Positions 24,521-31,843 of a stretch of DNA of 37,548 nucleotides are shown piece by piece. The stretch is from Limnohabitans sp. DM1 (GTDB lineage: Bacteria; Pseudomonadota; Gammaproteobacteria; Burkholderiales; Burkholderiaceae_C). The position numbers and the translations under genes were made by a program. Numbering within the stretch: position 1 is the stretch's first letter; each line of letters starts with the position of its first letter. Below the pieces are notes generated by a model. That model ran no database searches. It was given only the letters and a program-made list of their open reading frames with translations, and had not been told where the DNA came from. The stretch covers positions 1 through 37,548 of the forward strand of contig NZ_CXOO01000012.1 of the NCBI RefSeq assembly GCF_001269385.1, in the 5' to 3' direction.

Positions 24521-25147
24521 TCAAACCCCAGCCAACTCGCGCAGCGCTTGCGGGTTGGGCAGTGACAGGATGCGGCCACCACCGCTGATGAGTTGGCGCT
24601 CACGCAAATGGCGCAACACGCGAGAGAAGGTTTCAGGGGCGATGCCCAATTGCGCCGCGATGGTGCGTTTGCGCTCGGTCAAAGTGACAGCCAGACCACC
24701 CGAGCCCTCCTGGGGCGCAGCATGCTGCAGCAACCATTCGGCGCAGCGCGCATCGGCGTCCTTGGAAAAACGACTCACGGCCAGATCGGTTTGCTGTCGC
24801 TGGGCTTTGGCCAAGTCCTTCAGCAGATTTTGCGTGCTGGCAGGCAAGGTGTTCACCTCGGCCAGAAAATCCTGCACACTGATGTAGTGCAATTCGACGG
24901 GCGTTTGCGCCACAGCGTCCACCGCATGGGTCAGGCCCAGCAAACCGGAAGCGGCCTCTAGCCAGAAAGGGCCTTCCACCGCTCCCAGCTGATGCTCCAG
25001 CGAACCGTGCTGCAACACCCCCAACGTGACCAGCCCTTTGCTGACGTGGATGATGCGGTCCACCACATCGCCCCGGTGCAGTAAAACAGTGCCCGCCGCC
25101 ACAGTGACGCCAGGATGGGAGGTGAGGGAAGAAACGGATGCCAACAT
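24521..25147 (-). CDS. Crp/Fnr-family transcriptional regulator
   Basis: A 208-residue regulator with an N-terminal cyclic-nucleotide-binding-type barrel (about 10-110) and a C-terminal winged helix. The recognition helix is APETFSRVLRHLRERQLISG, with E172, S175 and R176 in the positions FNR-type proteins use to read TTGAT. It has only one cysteine (Cys135) and lacks the N-terminal cysteine cluster of FNR, so oxygen sensing by an iron-sulfur cluster is unlikely. The ATG at 25147 is preferred because GGAG lies just upstream; a GTG at 25192 is an alternative. The effector is unknown. An FNR-like site upstream suggests autoregulation. Confidence 0.88.
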   Translation of the reverse strand: MLASVSSLTSHPGVTVAAGTVLLHRGDVVDRIIHVSKGLVTLGVLQHGSLEHQLGAVEGPFWLEAASGLLGLTHAVDAVAQTPVELHYISVQDFLAEVNTLPASTQNLLKDLAKAQRQQTDLAVSRFSKDADARCAEWLLQHAAPQEGSGGLAVTLTERKRTIAAQLGIAPETFSRVLRHLRERQLISGGGRILSLPNPQALRELAGV

Positions 25148-25185
25148 GATGGGCTCCACTGTGCCAGAGCATGTCGCCTGCGGTT

Positions 25186-25199
25186 TTGACACACATCAA
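25186..25199 (-). promoter_or_regulatory. FNR-type box upstream of the Crp/Fnr regulator
   Basis: The 14-base site reads TTGATGTGTGTCAA on the minus strand, that is TTGAT-N4-GTCAA, matching nine of ten positions of the FNR/ANR consensus half-sites. Its centre is about 45 bases upstream of the proposed ATG. Confidence 0.6.
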
Positions 25200-25253
25200 C
25201 TGGCCGCATGCCATGTGCTACTGCGCCGCACACAAGCCTGCGCCATGCAGGCT

Positions 25254-26561
25254 TCACAGCACCAGCATGGCCCGAAAGTCGTTCACATTGGTATGTGTGG
25301 GCCCGGTGATGACCAGATCGCCCAGGGGTTCAAAGAAGCCATAAGCGTCGTTGCGCTGCTGGTGCTCGTCCACCTTGTGGCCCAGCGCCAGGGCGCGGGC
25401 CAGCGTGTCGGGGCTCACTTGCGCCCCGGCGTTGTCCTCGATGCCGTCGATGCCGTCGGTGTCGGCGGCCAAGGCCCACACGCCCGCTTGGCCTTGCAGC
25501 GCTTGCGCCAAACCCATGCAAAACTCGCCCGCACGCCCCCCGCGCCCCTTGGGCACACCAGCGGCTTGGGGCTTGATCGTCACGGTGGTTTCGCCACCGC
25601 TCAAAATCACACAGGGCTTGGTGAAGGGCCCAAGACCCTTGGCCGCCGCACGGGCCAGCGCCGCGTGTACTTTGCCCACCTCGCGCGATTCGCCTTCGAT
25701 TTCGTCGCTCAGGATGTAAGCATTGAGCCCCATGGCACGAGCAGCGGCAGCTGCGGCCTCCAGGGACTGCTGGGGCGTGGCGATCATGTGCACGCTGTGC
25801 CCCGCAAACACGGGCGAGCCGGGCTTGGGCGTTTCCCAAACACCCGACTGCAAAGCCTGCAGCACCGAGTCGGGCACCGTGATGGCGTAGCGTTGCAAGA
25901 TGGCCAGCGCGTCAGCGCAGCTGCTGGCATCGGGCACGGTGGGGCCGCTGGCGATGATGGACGGGTCATCACCCGGCACGTCGCTGATGGTGAGCGTGAC
26001 CACCCGCGCCGGGCTGCATGCCGCCGCCAGCCGCCCGCCTTTGATGCGCGAGAGGTGTTTGCGCAGGCAGTTCATCTCGGAAATATTGGCCCCGCTGGCC
26101 AGCAACTGGCGGTTGATGTCTTGCTTGAGCTGCAAATCGATGCCGTCGGCAGGCAAGGTCAGCAGCGACGAACCGCCGCCCGAGATCAGGCACAGCACCA
26201 AATCATCGGCCGTCAAGCCTTTCGTCAATTCCAAAATGCGCTCGGCCGCTTGCAAACCCGCTGCATCGGGCACGGGGTGGGCGGCCTCAACCACCTCGAT
26301 GCGCGAGGGCAATCCCGCCGGGCGCGGTGGCGTGTGGCCATAACGCGTGACCACCAGGCCCGACAGTGGCGCGTCAGCTGGCCACAGGGCCTCGACCGCC
26401 TGCGCCATCGCGCCCCCGGCTTTGCCAGCGCCGAGCACCAGGGTGCGGCCCTTCGCCGGATCTGGCGGGGTGGGCAAATGGGCGGCGGTGTTGTGCAGGG
26501 GCAAGGCGCGTTGCACGGCCACATCGTAGAGGTGGCGCAGCGCGGTTTGAGGATCGGTCAT
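25254..26561 (-). CDS. ttuD: Glycerate 2-kinase / hydroxypyruvate reductase, TtuD (MOFRL family)
   Basis: A 435-residue protein of the MOFRL/GckA family. It has GRTLVLGAGKAGGAMAQAVE near the N terminus, LISGGGSSLLTLP in the centre, and in the MOFRL domain ILSGGETTVTIK and DTDGIDGIEDNAGAQV. Members phosphorylate D-glycerate to 2-phosphoglycerate. Older work on tartrate operons named the same family hydroxypyruvate reductase (TtuD), and sequence alone does not settle this. Its neighbours are a Bug-type receptor and a tartrate dehydrogenase, so it probably carries the last step of tartrate breakdown into glycolysis. A hairpin between it and the upstream receptor gene may lower its expression. 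Confidence 0.9.
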   Translation of the reverse strand: MTDPQTALRHLYDVAVQRALPLHNTAAHLPTPPDPAKGRTLVLGAGKAGGAMAQAVEALWPADAPLSGLVVTRYGHTPPRPAGLPSRIEVVEAAHPVPDAAGLQAAERILELTKGLTADDLVLCLISGGGSSLLTLPADGIDLQLKQDINRQLLASGANISEMNCLRKHLSRIKGGRLAAACSPARVVTLTISDVPGDDPSIIASGPTVPDASSCADALAILQRYAITVPDSVLQALQSGVWETPKPGSPVFAGHSVHMIATPQQSLEAAAAAARAMGLNAYILSDEIEGESREVGKVHAALARAAAKGLGPFTKPCVILSGGETTVTIKPQAAGVPKGRGGRAGEFCMGLAQALQGQAGVWALAADTDGIDGIEDNAGAQVSPDTLARALALGHKVDEHQQRNDAYGFFEPLGDLVITGPTHTNVNDFRAMLVL

Positions 26562-26633
26562 GTTCAGACAGTCTCGGGCAAAAGAACAGGCGCAAAGGAT
26601 AAAGGCATTTCAGCCCATAACCCTTCAAGGTCA

Positions 26634-26669
26634 AAAGGGTGCACCAGCCCTGAGGCCAGTGCACCCTTT
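26634..26669 (-). terminator. Terminator/attenuator between the Bug receptor gene and ttuD
   Basis: A perfect 11-base stem (AAAGGGTGCAC / GTGCACCCTTT) with a 14-base loop begins 20 bases past the receptor stop. In the minus-strand direction it is followed by a T-run (TTTTGACC). It looks like a rho-independent terminator that would cut or reduce read-through to ttuD. Confidence 0.7.
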
Positions 26670-26688
26670 GGTGGGTTGGATGTGCGCT

Positions 26689-27678
26689 TCAATCCGCGTA
26701 AACGCCCGCCGACTTGATCACAGGCGCCCATTTGGCCACTTCGGCCAGCACAAAGGCTTTGTGACCTGCTGGGTCGTTGCGGGCATCGTTGATGACAGAC
26801 GCACCACCAGCATCTTGCTTGCGGATGAAGTCCGGATCTTTGACCGCCACTTTCAGTGCGTCATTGAGTTTTTTCAGCACCGGGGCGGGTGTGCCCTTGG
26901 GTGCATACAAGCCCTGCCAGATCGTGACGCTGAAATCCTTAAGCCCGGCTTCCTGCATGGTGGGGTTGTCCTTGAGCACCGGCGAGCTCAAACGCGTGGG
27001 CGTGGTCACGGCGAAAGACTTGACCTTTTTGCCCTCGATCTGCGGGATCGTGGTCGTGGTCTGGTCGCACATCAGGTCCACCTGGCCGCCGATCAGGTCG
27101 GTCATGGCGGGGGCCGTGCCTTTGTAGGGCACCGAGGTCATGTCCACCTTGAGGGTGGACTGGAACAACATGCCGCACAGGTGCGAGGCAGAGCCGGGGC
27201 CTGCGTTGGCGATGTTGATCTTGCCCTTGTTGCCCTGAATCCAGGTGACCAACTCACCCATGGTGTTGACGGGCAAACTGGGGCGACCGATCAGGTTCAT
27301 CGGGTTTTCGCTGACCAAACCGATGTACTCAAAGTCTTTTTCCACGTTGTAGGGCAATTTGCGGAAAAAAGTGGGCAAGGTCGCTTGTGCAATGTGTGTG
27401 AACAAGAGTGTGTAGCCGTCAGCTGACGCCTTGGCCACTTTGTTCGCCCCGATCGAGCCCGAAGCACCGGCCGAGTTGTCGATCACGATGCTGTGCCCGC
27501 CCATGGCCTTGCTCATGGCCTGGGCAAGGTCCCGTGCGGCTTTGTCGGTCGGCCCGCCTGCGGCATAAGGCAGCACGAAGGTGATGGGTTTATTGGCCGA
27601 GGGGTAGTCTTGAGCGAACGCATTGGCAGACAAGAGCAAAGCACAAGCGAAGGACACCGGCAGAAATGGGGAGCGCAT
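26689..27678 (-). CDS. Bug-family solute-binding protein (tripartite tricarboxylate transporter receptor)
   Basis: A 329-residue periplasmic protein. The start is the ATG at 27678, with AAAGG in front (a TTG five codons earlier is in frame). It begins with a signal peptide, MRSPFLPVSFACALLLSANA, probably cut after AFA near residue 22. The mature protein has the Bug signature ITFVLPYAAGGPTDKAARDL and AKASADGYTLLFTHIAQATL. Bug proteins capture carboxylates for TctAB transporters. No tctA or tctB lies nearby, so the membrane partner must be elsewhere. Position between tartrate dehydrogenase and glycerate kinase suggests that it binds tartrate or a related hydroxy acid. Confidence 0.92.
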   Translation of the reverse strand: MRSPFLPVSFACALLLSANAFAQDYPSANKPITFVLPYAAGGPTDKAARDLAQAMSKAMGGHSIVIDNSAGASGSIGANKVAKASADGYTLLFTHIAQATLPTFFRKLPYNVEKDFEYIGLVSENPMNLIGRPSLPVNTMGELVTWIQGNKGKINIANAGPGSASHLCGMLFQSTLKVDMTSVPYKGTAPAMTDLIGGQVDLMCDQTTTTIPQIEGKKVKSFAVTTPTRLSSPVLKDNPTMQEAGLKDFSVTIWQGLYAPKGTPAPVLKKLNDALKVAVKDPDFIRKQDAGGASVINDARNDPAGHKAFVLAEVAKWAPVIKSAGVYAD

Positions 27679-27760
27679 GTTCAAACCTTTCAAAGATTAA
27701 GGGGATCAAAATTCAGTCATCAGGAAAAGGACAAACTGCATCCAGCCCTGCATCATGACT

Positions 27761-28825
27761 TCAAGCGAGGGCTTTGCATACCGCCTGGGTGACATCGGCC
27801 GTCAGGGCTTTCCCGCCCAGGTCGCCGGTGTGCAGCGCAGGATTGGCCGTCACGCTTTCGATGACCGCCATCAGGCGCTGGGCGGCGGCCGGCTCGCCAA
27901 TGTGCTCAAGCAGCATGACCACCGACCAGAAAGTGCCCACCGGGTTGGCCAAGCCCTTGCCCATGATGTCAAAGGCCGAGCCGTGGATGGGCTCGAACAT
28001 GCTGGGGTAACGGCGCTCGGGGTCGATGTTGCCCGTGGGCGCAATGCCCAAACTGCCCGCCAAGGCGGCTGCCAGATCGCTCAGGATGTCGGCATGCAAA
28101 TTGGTGGCGACCAAGGTGTCCAGCGTGGCCGGGCGGTTGACCATGCGGGCGGTGGCGGCGTCGACCAGCTCTTTGTCCCACTTCACATCGGGAAACTCTT
28201 TGGAGACCTGCACAGCGATCTCGTCCCACATGACCATGGCGTGGCGCTGGGCATTGCTCTTGGTCACCACCGTGAGCAGCTTGCGCGGGCGCGACTGCGC
28301 CAACTTGAAGGCGTAGCGCAAGATGCGTTCCACGCCTGCGCGGGTCATGATGGACACGTCGGTGGCCGCCTCGATCGGGTGGCCTTGGTGCACACGGCCG
28401 CCCACGCCCGAGTATTCGCCCTCGGAGTTTTCACGCACGATGACCCAGTCCAGGTCTTTGGGCGTGCAGCGCTTGAGCGGTGCATCGATGCCAGGCAAGA
28501 TGCGTGTGGGGCGCACGTTGGCGTATTGGTCAAAGCCCTGGCAAATTTTCAGGCGCAGGCCCCACAGCGTGATGTGGTCCGGGATGTCCGGGTCACCGGC
28601 CGAGCCAAACAAAATCGCGTCTTTGCCACGCAAGGCGTCCAGGCCATCGGCCGGCATCATCACGCCGTGCTCGCGGTAGTAGTCGCCGCCCCAGCCAAAG
28701 TTTTCAAACTCGAAAGCGAAGGTGCCACAGGCGTTCGCCAAGGCCTGCATGACCTGTTGGCCTGCGGGGATGACTTCTTTGCCAATGCCGTCTCCGGGGA
28801 TGGTGGCGATGCGGTAGGTTTTCAT
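27761..28825 (-). CDS. ttuC: Tartrate dehydrogenase (decarboxylating beta-hydroxyacid dehydrogenase)
   Basis: A 354-residue enzyme of the isocitrate/isopropylmalate dehydrogenase family, starting at the ATG at 28825 (MKTYRIATIPGDGIGKEVIP). Key regions are VRENSEGEYSGVGGRVHQGH, the substrate-binding VVTKSNAQRHAMVMWDEIA, the metal-binding NLHADILSDLAAALAGSLG and EPIHGSAFDIMGKGLANPVG. Members with this pattern act on tartrate, D-malate or both, using NAD and a divalent metal. The neighbouring glycerate kinase and carboxylate receptor favour tartrate. It is divergent from a LysR-type gene 99 bases away that probably controls it. Confidence 0.9.
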   Translation of the reverse strand: MKTYRIATIPGDGIGKEVIPAGQQVMQALANACGTFAFEFENFGWGGDYYREHGVMMPADGLDALRGKDAILFGSAGDPDIPDHITLWGLRLKICQGFDQYANVRPTRILPGIDAPLKRCTPKDLDWVIVRENSEGEYSGVGGRVHQGHPIEAATDVSIMTRAGVERILRYAFKLAQSRPRKLLTVVTKSNAQRHAMVMWDEIAVQVSKEFPDVKWDKELVDAATARMVNRPATLDTLVATNLHADILSDLAAALAGSLGIAPTGNIDPERRYPSMFEPIHGSAFDIMGKGLANPVGTFWSVVMLLEHIGEPAAAQRLMAVIESVTANPALHTGDLGGKALTADVTQAVCKALA

Positions 28826-28924
28826 GTGAATGCGGGATGGATGTTGAACGGTGCAGACATTCTGGAGCCTGATCAGATCAACAAACACCCTAAAATTCAA
28901 TCCATTATTAACCTGTTATCAACA
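28826..28924. promoter_or_regulatory. Divergent promoter region ttuC / LysR-type gene
   Basis: A 99-base gap, A/T rich on the LysR side. LysR-type regulators usually bind such shared regions. The repeated GATCAGATC near 28870 is the only symmetric element I noticed; I could not define a clear T-N11-A site or promoter hexamers. Confidence 0.45.
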
Positions 28925-29836
28925 ATGGAACCACGCCTGCAAGCGGCCGATCTCGGCTTTTTTTCTGCACTGGCCATGGCGGGCAGCCTGAGCGCCGCCG
29001 CGCGTGAGCTGCGCATCACCACCGCCGCCGTCAGCAAACGCTTGACGCACATGGAGTCGCGCCTGGGTGTTCCCCTGGTCAACCGCACCACCCGCCGCAT
29101 GAGCCTGACGGTGGAAGGCGAAACCATGCTGCGCCACGCCCGCAGCATCCTGGCCGAGATGGCCGATCTGGAACAGCAGTTGGGTGCCAGCCGCTCCACG
29201 CCCAGCGGCCTGCTGCGCATCAACGCCACGCTGGGCTTTGGGCGCAGCCACATCGGCCCACTGATCAGCCGCTTCGTGCGGCAATACCCGCAAGTCGATG
29301 CACAGCTGCAGCTGTCGGTTGACCCGCCCTCGCTGACCGACGACGCCTTTGATGTGTGCATCCGCTTTGGCCCGCCGCCCGACACCCGCGTCATTGCACG
29401 CAAGATCGCCGACAACCAACGCTTGCTGTGTGCCTCGCCCGCCTACCTCCATGCACATGGCGAGCCCAAAACTCCGGCTGACCTGGCCCGGCACAACTTC
29501 ATCAGCATCCGCCAAGGGGGCGAAGCCTATGGCGTGGTCAAACTCACACGCGGCAAACAAGGCCCCACCGAGACCATCAAGACACGCGGCAACCTGACCA
29601 CCAACGACGGCAGCATCGCGGTGCAATGGGCGCTGGATGGTCACGGCCTCTTGCTGCGGGCCGAATGGGACATCCGCCAGCACTTGGCCACTGGCCAGCT
29701 GGTGCAAGTGCTGCCGCAGCACCACACGCCCGATGCCGACATTTATGCGGTCTACCCTGCTCAGCACAAGTCGGCGGCGCGGGTGCGGGCGTTTGTGGAC
29801 TTTGTGGACGAGGCGTTCAGGCCCGCCAGGCCTTGA
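28925..29836 (+). CDS. LysR-family regulator of the tartrate module
   Basis: A 303-residue LysR-type regulator. The N-terminal winged HTH is clear (LGFFSALAMAGSLSAAAREL, then VSKRLTHMESRLGVPLVNRT). The C-terminal half is the substrate-binding-like co-inducer domain (INATLGFGRSHIGPLISRFV, IAVQWALDGHGLLLRAEWDI). The start is the ATG at 28925; the frame is open far upstream, but that is antisense to ttuC. The divergent arrangement with ttuC suggests that it switches the ttuC-receptor-ttuD genes in response to tartrate or a breakdown product. It also shows the profile of the CrgA/DsdC-like LysR subgroup. Confidence 0.9.
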   Translation: MEPRLQAADLGFFSALAMAGSLSAAARELRITTAAVSKRLTHMESRLGVPLVNRTTRRMSLTVEGETMLRHARSILAEMADLEQQLGASRSTPSGLLRINATLGFGRSHIGPLISRFVRQYPQVDAQLQLSVDPPSLTDDAFDVCIRFGPPPDTRVIARKIADNQRLLCASPAYLHAHGEPKTPADLARHNFISIRQGGEAYGVVKLTRGKQGPTETIKTRGNLTTNDGSIAVQWALDGHGLLLRAEWDIRQHLATGQLVQVLPQHHTPDADIYAVYPAQHKSAARVRAFVDFVDEAFRPARP

Positions 29837-29947
29837 GCAAGGCAATGATTTCTATCTAAAAACATGTGATTGTTGTGGGCTCAATCAACGCATGCTTTTT
29901 TTCTGGTCGCTTTTTTGCAGGTCGCTTCACTCAAGTCGGGTACTGGT

Positions 29948-31045
29948 TCAATGGGACCACCATGGCAGGCATTGTTTGAGGGATTGAATTCGCCCGGTTT
30001 GTTCATTCAGGCGATAACCTGTTTGTTGGCTCAGCTGTTGCTGCCATTGCGGACTTTGCAAGACTTGACGCATGGCGATCACGGCCGGGTTGTCCAAGGC
30101 CGATTTCAGGCACACAAGCCAGTAGTTCTCTTGGGTCAGGGGCACAAAATCCAGTTTTTGAGCTTGTGCAGCGGATGCAATGCCCAGCCCCAAATCAGCG
30201 TGGCCCGAGGCGATGCGTGTGGCCACTGCAGAGTGTGAGGGCTCCTCGTTGTCGTAGCCAGTGGGCAGGCTTGCAGGCTTGTGGGTTTGCAGCCATTGGT
30301 CCAAAAGCAGACGGGTGCCGGTGCCCAGTGTCCGGTTGACCAAGCGCAGGTCTGCCCGCGTCAGGTCGTGCCAACCCGAGATGTTCTTGGGGTTGCCTGG
30401 GGCCACCATCCAGCCTTGCTCACGGGTGGCAAATCCGATCAGTTTGTGGTGCCCGGTTTTCAGCAAAGGCTTGTATGTGCGGGCCGTCAAGGTGCTGGCA
30501 TCGGGTTGCAAAGGGGCATGAAACCCTGCGACGGTGCAGCGGCCTTCGTTCAAAGCGCGGATCGCATCCACGCTGCCACAAAAGCGCATGTCCAAATGCA
30601 GGGATTGCCGGGCACTGTGTTCCCTGAGTTTGACCAGCGCATCGTCGTGGCTGGCATAGACCGTCAACAAATGGCTGCCAGGGTCAAAGGCCACGGCAAA
30701 GGTTTTTTCCAGTTCGGCTTGCAAAGCGCTGATCTGGGGGACCAGCCTGGCTTGGGCTTGGCGTTCGGCCCACAGCAGCTTGTCGGCAAATTCCGACAGG
30801 CGGGCGGCTTGGCCTTTTTCCCAAAGAATCAAAGGCTGGCCGAGCACTTGTTCCCAGCGCTTGAGTTCGCCCCAGACATGGCGATAGGACAAATCCAAAA
30901 CGCGGGCAGCGCCCGCAATGGAGCCGGTTGCCCGCACAGCTTGCAGCATGTCCATCAAAGGATTGCGCAGGGGGCTGATTTGGTCACGCTGCTGCGCCTG
31001 CGCTTGATGCGGGGTCCAGCTGTAAGAGAGGTTGATGTGTTGCAC
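29948..31045 (-). CDS. ModE-like HTH regulator with periplasmic-binding-protein-like sensor domain
   Basis: A 365-residue regulator. The N-terminal 110 residues are a ModE/LysR-type winged HTH (MLQAVRATGSIAGAARVLDL, SYRHVWGELKRWEQVLGQPL). The rest resembles a molybdate-binding-protein-like domain (LLTVYASHDDALVKLREHSA, RIASGHADLGLGIASAAQAQ, LDFVPLTQENYWLVC). There is no membrane segment or signal peptide, so it senses a cytoplasmic ligand. It is divergent from a molybdenum hydroxylase operon and is the likely regulator of that operon. Molybdate, tungstate or the enzyme's substrate are all possible ligands. Confidence 0.85.
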   Translation of the reverse strand: MQHINLSYSWTPHQAQAQQRDQISPLRNPLMDMLQAVRATGSIAGAARVLDLSYRHVWGELKRWEQVLGQPLILWEKGQAARLSEFADKLLWAERQAQARLVPQISALQAELEKTFAVAFDPGSHLLTVYASHDDALVKLREHSARQSLHLDMRFCGSVDAIRALNEGRCTVAGFHAPLQPDASTLTARTYKPLLKTGHHKLIGFATREQGWMVAPGNPKNISGWHDLTRADLRLVNRTLGTGTRLLLDQWLQTHKPASLPTGYDNEEPSHSAVATRIASGHADLGLGIASAAQAQKLDFVPLTQENYWLVCLKSALDNPAVIAMRQVLQSPQWQQQLSQQTGYRLNEQTGRIQSLKQCLPWWSH

Positions 31046-31364
31046 GGGCAGGAGTGTGCCTCATTGCGAACGGTGACAGTCCATCGCATGCCCGGGATGT
31101 ATGCAACGCATTTCATAGCGGATATCCCTGAGCCAAAAATGAGCTTTCGTCCCTTAGGATGAATGCGCAAACAAGAACACCTTGTCAGGCCATTTCCAGA
31201 CGGTTGTGCTGCGGCTCGCCTACCTGCGGTCCTGCTTTGCGGGTCGTGCGCGAATCGGTTGAAGATCGGCCTGAAACTGGATGCGCGCCAAGGACTTAGA
31301 TCCTCGGGATCTGGGGTGTTTGTGCGTTGAAATGAAAAGTGAAACCCTCAAAAAGGAGACAGGA
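31046..31364. promoter_or_regulatory. Divergent control region: ModE-like regulator / molybdenum hydroxylase operon
   Basis: A 319-base non-coding stretch. Symmetric elements are AGATCC-TCG-GGATCT at 31298-31312, about 50 bases before the first hydroxylase gene, and GGATATCC at 31120-31127, near the regulator side. Either could be an operator. An excellent Shine-Dalgarno sequence (AAGGAG, 31353-31358) precedes the small-subunit gene. I saw no clear sigma-70 hexamers and no Moco riboswitch. Confidence 0.5.
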
Positions 31365-31832
31365 ATGCAGGTTCAACTCAAGGTCAACGGCAAGGCCGTT
31401 GCGGTGGAGGCAGCGCCCCATACTTTGCTGGTGCAAGCATTGCGCGAGCATCTCAAACTCACGGGCACACATGTGGGCTGCGACACGGCCCAATGTGGTG
31501 CCTGTACCGTTCTCATGAATGGCCGGGCCGTCAAGTCCTGCAACATGCTGTTGGCGCAAGCTGCTGGCTCCGAGGTCGAAACCATCGAAGGCCTTGCGGC
31601 GGCAGATGGGACCATGCACCCCATGCAAGCAGCCTTCAAGGAGTGCCATGGATTGCAATGCGGTTTTTGCACCCCAGGCATGGTCATGAGTGCACTGGAT
31701 TTGTGCAAACGTCAACCGAATGCGGGTGAACACGAAGTCCGTGAGGCGCTGGAAGGCAATATTTGCCGCTGCACCGGTTATCAAAACATTGTCAAGTCCG
31801 TGCTGCAGGGTGCAGCGGCCATGAAATCTTAA
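31365..31832 (+). CDS. Molybdenum hydroxylase small subunit, [2Fe-2S] (CoxS type)
   Basis: A 155-residue iron-sulfur subunit. The plant-type [2Fe-2S] site is in THVGCDTAQCGACTVLMNGR with a further cysteine in VKSCNML. The second cluster site is GLQCGFCTPGMVMSAL and GNICRCTGYQNIV. The order and spacing match the small subunit of xanthine dehydrogenase/CO dehydrogenase-type enzymes. It moves electrons from the molybdenum centre to FAD. The start is the ATG at 31365 with AAGGAG seven bases in front. The stop overlaps the Shine-Dalgarno sequence of the next gene, so the subunits are made together. Confidence 0.95.
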   Translation: MQVQLKVNGKAVAVEAAPHTLLVQALREHLKLTGTHVGCDTAQCGACTVLMNGRAVKSCNMLLAQAAGSEVETIEGLAAADGTMHPMQAAFKECHGLQCGFCTPGMVMSALDLCKRQPNAGEHEVREALEGNICRCTGYQNIVKSVLQGAAAMKS

Positions 31833-31843
31833 GGAGATCGAAC

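Noticed and set aside
25026..26717. A 563-codon plus-strand open frame opposite ttuD
   Set aside because: It runs antisense through ttuD and into the regulator gene, and its translation has no recognisable motif. The minus-strand proteins explain the region fully.
27755..28924. A 390-codon N-terminal extension of the LysR-type protein
   Set aside because: It is antisense to ttuC. The LysR family N terminus starts exactly at the ATG at 28925.
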